A DNA stretch of 64,000 nucleotides from the NCBI RefSeq assembly GCF_000190415.1, contig NZ_AEWF01000001.1, positions 657,932 through 721,931 on the forward strand. The letters are read 5' to 3'. The translations under genes and the position numbers were made by a program. The notes under the pieces were generated by a model. It was not told the DNA's origin. It did no database searches and saw only the letters and a list, made by a program, of their open reading frames with translations. This document shows positions 62,401-64,000 of the stretch, piece by piece. Positions within the stretch are counted from its first letter, which is position 1. Every line of letters starts with the position of its first letter. The DNA comes from Candidatus Odyssella thessalonicensis L13. GTDB taxonomy: Bacteria > Pseudomonadota > Alphaproteobacteria > Paracaedibacterales > Paracaedibacteraceae.

Positions 62401-64000
62401 CGTGATCGCTTCGGGGGCATTTACCGGCGCTGGAAACCTAACTAAGGCCGGCTTAGGAACCCTCACCTTATCGGCCAACAATGCCGCTGCCCATACAGGC
62501 ACCACCCAGATCAACGCTGGAACGCTAAGCATTGGAGCAGCCAATAATCTGGGCACCGGCAATCTTATCTTTAATGGCGGCACCTTACAAACCACAGCTG
62601 CTTTAACCCTGGCGAAGGCAGTTACTATGACTGGGATTGGCACCATTGACACCAATGGCTTTGATGTGACTGCGTCGGGGGCCTTTACAGGGACGGGCAA
62701 TCTAATTAAAGCTGGCTTAGGCACCCTTACCTTATCGGGTAATAATGCTGCTGCCCATACCGGGGCTACCCAAGTTAATGGAGGTACATTAAATATTGGA
62801 GCTGCGAACAGCTTAGGAACAGGCAATCTCATTTTCAATGGCGGCAGCTTACAAACTTCGGCTGCTTTAACCCTAGCGAATACGGTCACCATGACCAGTT
62901 CCGGCACGCTTAATACCAATGGCTTTAATGTAACCATTTCAGGGGCACTCAGCGGCGCGGGCAATTTAACTAAAGCTGGCTTAGGAACCCTCACCTTATC
63001 TGGCAACAATGCCGCTGCTCATACGGGAACTACCCAGATTGATGCCGGATCTCTAAGTCTCAGCACTGCCAATAATCTGGGCACCGGCAACCTTATCTTT
63101 AATGGTGGCACTTTACAAATCTCGGCTGCTTTAACCCTGGCGAATGCGGTCACGATGGCGGGAGGAGGCACAATTAATACCAATGGCTTTGATATGACGG
63201 CGTCTGGCGCTTTTACCGGTGCTGGGAACCTTACTAAAACTGGCCTTGGTATTCTGACCTTATCCAGTAATAATGCTGCTGCTCATACCGGCGACACCCA
63301 GATCGACGCTGGAGCTTTAAGCATTGGGTCGGCCAATAATTTAGGCACAGGCAATTTCATCTTTAATGGCGGCACCTTACAAACCACAGCTAACTTAACC
63401 TTGACAAGAGGAATCACCCTGACTAGCGCTGGTACCGTTGACACCAATGGCTTCAATGTGGCTATGTCCGGGGCATTTACGGGGTCGGGCAACCTAATTA
63501 AAGCTGGCTTAGGCACCCTTACTTTATCTGGAAATAATGCCGCTGCTCATACCGGCGCTACCCAAGTTAATGCAGGTACATTAAATATCGGAGCTGCAAA
63601 TAACTTAGGAACAGGTAATTTCATTTTTAATGGGGGAAGCTTACAAGCCACAGCTGCTTTAACCCTGGCAAATGCCGTTACCATGGCCAGCTCCGGCACG
63701 CTTAATACCAATGGCTTTAATATGACCATTTCAGGAGCACTCAGCGGCGCGGGCAATTTAACTAAAGCCGGCTCAGGAACCCTCACCTTATCCGGCAACA
63801 ATGCCGCTGCTCATACGGGAGCCACTGAAGCCGCTGGAGGCACCTTAAGTATTGGTGCAGCTAATAATCTGGGAACCGGCAATCTCATCTTTAATGGTGG
63901 CACTTTACAAACTACAGCTGCTTTAACCCTGGCAAATGCGGTCACCATGGCCAGCACAGGCACCCTTAATACAAATGGCTTTAATGTAAGTATGTCTGGA
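59456..64000 (+). CDS. Giant Gly-rich, repeat-containing surface adhesin (autotransporter-like), 3' end outside window
   Basis: The frame is open from ATG 59456 to the window edge (at least 1515 codons). Residues about 18-48 include a hydrophobic stretch ending INASS, an atypical long signal peptide. Residues 45-140 resemble a right-handed beta-helix start (SNSNDSGAGSLRQAIISAN, ITIDGSGANTG). Residues about 140-465 are a Gly-rich tract (GGGGG-type runs with Asn, Ala and Tyr). From about 570 onward, 88-residue repeats of autotransporter beta-strand type follow (GNLTKAGLGTLTLSGNN, GTLQTTAALTLANAVTM, GTINTNGFDVTASGAFTG). A C-terminal beta-barrel is expected beyond the window but not seen. The long minus-strand frames here are its shadows. 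Confidence 0.88.
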   Translation, partial: MFHRDFRLKKLKPFAILPFIRFICRLSTITILSVSAINASSTFTVSNSNDSGAGSLRQAIISANAAAGSSTINFTSAVSTAITLGSFLPPLIGNITIDGSGANTGTATINGANLYRIFFVGGLAANTVTLKNLVLQNGRAKGGNGGSGGVGGGGGLGAGGALFVNNTGSVVLDGVTFTNNAAVGGTGGAGMGGNGGANGGGGGGGLGGNGGNGSVGNTVPKGGGGGGGGLTGNGGNGGAGNVAGGGGGGGDGGAGGNGGGASSTVGTNGSGNFGTTAAAAAGSSASGAGGVGGGGTGGNGGRAGGSSGGGGGGGNNGGGGGGGGYGGGGGGADASGANGYGGAGGGYAFNFDGYYGGGGGGGYGGGGGGGGDIGSDPVAYGGGDGGTGGAFGGGGGAGCTWGAGAGSLFGGGGGGANPNRGGGGGGFGGGGGGKASGGQGGGNGGSSYGAGGGGGAALGGAIFVRQGGSLTIQGSSSESGSTTTAGTGGTNTGGTAGAAGARTGDAAFFMAGSTVTFSPASGNTVTIANSIADDSLNSLPSGNNYGAGSGSGTALIKNGSGTLILQGTNMYAGSTTINQGILSIANNNNLGVTTAALIFNGGTLQTSAALTMARAITMTGAGTINTNGFDVTASGAFTGAGNLTKAGLGILTLSANNTATHTGTTQIGAGALSIGAANNLGSGNLIFNGGTLQTTAALTLAKAVTMTSTGTINTNGFDVTASGTFTGAGNLIKAGLGTLTLSANNAGTHTGAAQIDAGALSIGAANNLGSGNLIFNGGTLQTTAALTMTNAVTMTSTGTINTNGFDVTVSGALTGAGNLIKAGLGTLTLSGNNAAAHTGATQVNAGTLNIGATNSLGTGNFIFNGGTLQTATAITLANAVTMTSSGTINTNGFNVTISGALSGTGNLTKAGLGILTLSGNNAAAHTGATQIDAGALSLGAANNLGTGNLIFNGGALQTTAALTLANAVTMTSSGTINTNGFDVIASGAFTGAGNLTKAGLGTLTLSANNAAAHTGTTQINAGTLSIGAANNLGTGNLIFNGGTLQTTAALTLAKAVTMTGIGTIDTNGFDVTASGAFTGTGNLIKAGLGTLTLSGNNAAAHTGATQVNGGTLNIGAANSLGTGNLIFNGGSLQTSAALTLANTVTMTSSGTLNTNGFNVTISGALSGAGNLTKAGLGTLTLSGNNAAAHTGTTQIDAGSLSLSTANNLGTGNLIFNGGTLQISAALTLANAVTMAGGGTINTNGFDMTASGAFTGAGNLTKTGLGILTLSSNNAAAHTGDTQIDAGALSIGSANNLGTGNFIFNGGTLQTTANLTLTRGITLTSAGTVDTNGFNVAMSGAFTGSGNLIKAGLGTLTLSGNNAAAHTGATQVNAGTLNIGAANNLGTGNFIFNGGSLQATAALTLANAVTMASSGTLNTNGFNMTISGALSGAGNLTKAGSGTLTLSGNNAAAHTGATEAAGGTLSIGAANNLGTGNLIFNGGTLQTTAALTLANAVTMASTGTLNTNGFNVSMSG
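59874..60840 (+). repeat. Glycine-rich low-complexity tract
   Basis: About 320 codons dominated by GGT/GGC, much richer in GC than the flanks, encoding runs of Gly with interspersed Asn, Ala, Tyr and Ser. It separates the beta-helix start from the 88-residue repeats. The antisense strand is Pro-rich, which explains the spurious minus-strand frame at 59461-60399. Confidence 0.85.
61217..64000 (+). repeat. 264-bp tandem repeats of the adhesin (88 residues each)
   Basis: Exact 264-bp periodicity: the AANNLG(T/S)GN segment starts at 61217, 61481, 61745, 62009, 62273, 62537, 62801, 63065, 63329, 63593 and 63857, the last copy running off the edge. Neighbouring copies differ by scattered substitutions, with two subtypes alternating irregularly (ATQVNAGTLNIG versus TTQIDAGALSIG), a sign of recombination between copies. 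Confidence 0.93.

Noticed and set aside
60850..63801. Series of minus-strand frames of about 77-260 codons with similar sequences
   Set aside because: Antisense shadows of the 264-bp repeats; their similarity reflects the repeats on the plus strand, which is open throughout.

Overview
The window looks like a chromosome segment of an intracellular, probably protist-associated alphaproteobacterium, most likely of the Holosporales (Odyssella/Paracaedibacter-like). This is inferred from the alphaproteobacterial character of S20, SCO, the septum initiator and the ferredoxin reductase, from moderately AT-rich DNA, and above all from the many exported proteins of unknown function. Ankyrin, TPR, alpha-solenoid, lipase, GNAT and lysozyme-inhibitor proteins with N-terminal signal sequences are scattered singly among a few housekeeping genes. 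No insertion sequence, CRISPR array or prophage was recognised. Several genes carry single-base frameshifts or nonsense codons.

Layout. 1-9 kb: SCO copper chaperone with an exported kinase-fold protein, an exported unknown, rpsT, a TrxR-like ferredoxin-NADP reductase, a LysR regulator divergent from an exported VOC protein, another exported unknown, and endonuclease IV. 9.6-12.7 kb: two exported proteins with faint Nudix-like features and a 35-residue-repeat solenoid protein cut by an in-frame TAG. 13.2-16.3 kb: a signalling cluster with an LqsR-like response regulator, a CqsS/LqsS-type membrane histidine kinase and a haem-oxygenase-like metalloenzyme. 16.6-21 kb: gene remnants, a membrane protein, an exported 31-residue-repeat helical protein and an XRE regulator. 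21.3-28 kb: a glycan or protein-glycosylation locus (TPR/OGT-like transferase, WbqC-like, PhyH dioxygenase, beta-propeller glycosidase-like, frameshifted PglD/NeuD-like acetyltransferase, two methyltransferases).

28-53.5 kb: mostly exported candidate effectors, including Pro/Ser-rich proteins, a TPR protein ending in a HigB/RelE-type toxin domain, an M15 peptidase, two class 3 lipases, an ankyrin protein, a GNAT-containing putative lipoprotein, and a protein of about 1239 residues split twice at A6 tracts. SulP, a FtsB/DivIC-type protein and acetyl-CoA synthetase lie among them. 53.8-59.1 kb: MliC-type lysozyme inhibitor, ychF, cca, tRNA-Arg(ACG) and an exported oligopeptidase B-like protease. 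59.5 kb to the end: a giant Gly-rich adhesin (autotransporter-like), open at the window edge, with eleven visible 88-residue repeats (the last partial).

The parts most worth attention are the CqsS-like kinase/LqsR-like regulator/haem-oxygenase-like cluster, the exported TPR-HigB fusion, and three genes each broken by the apparent loss of one A in an A6-A7 tract.
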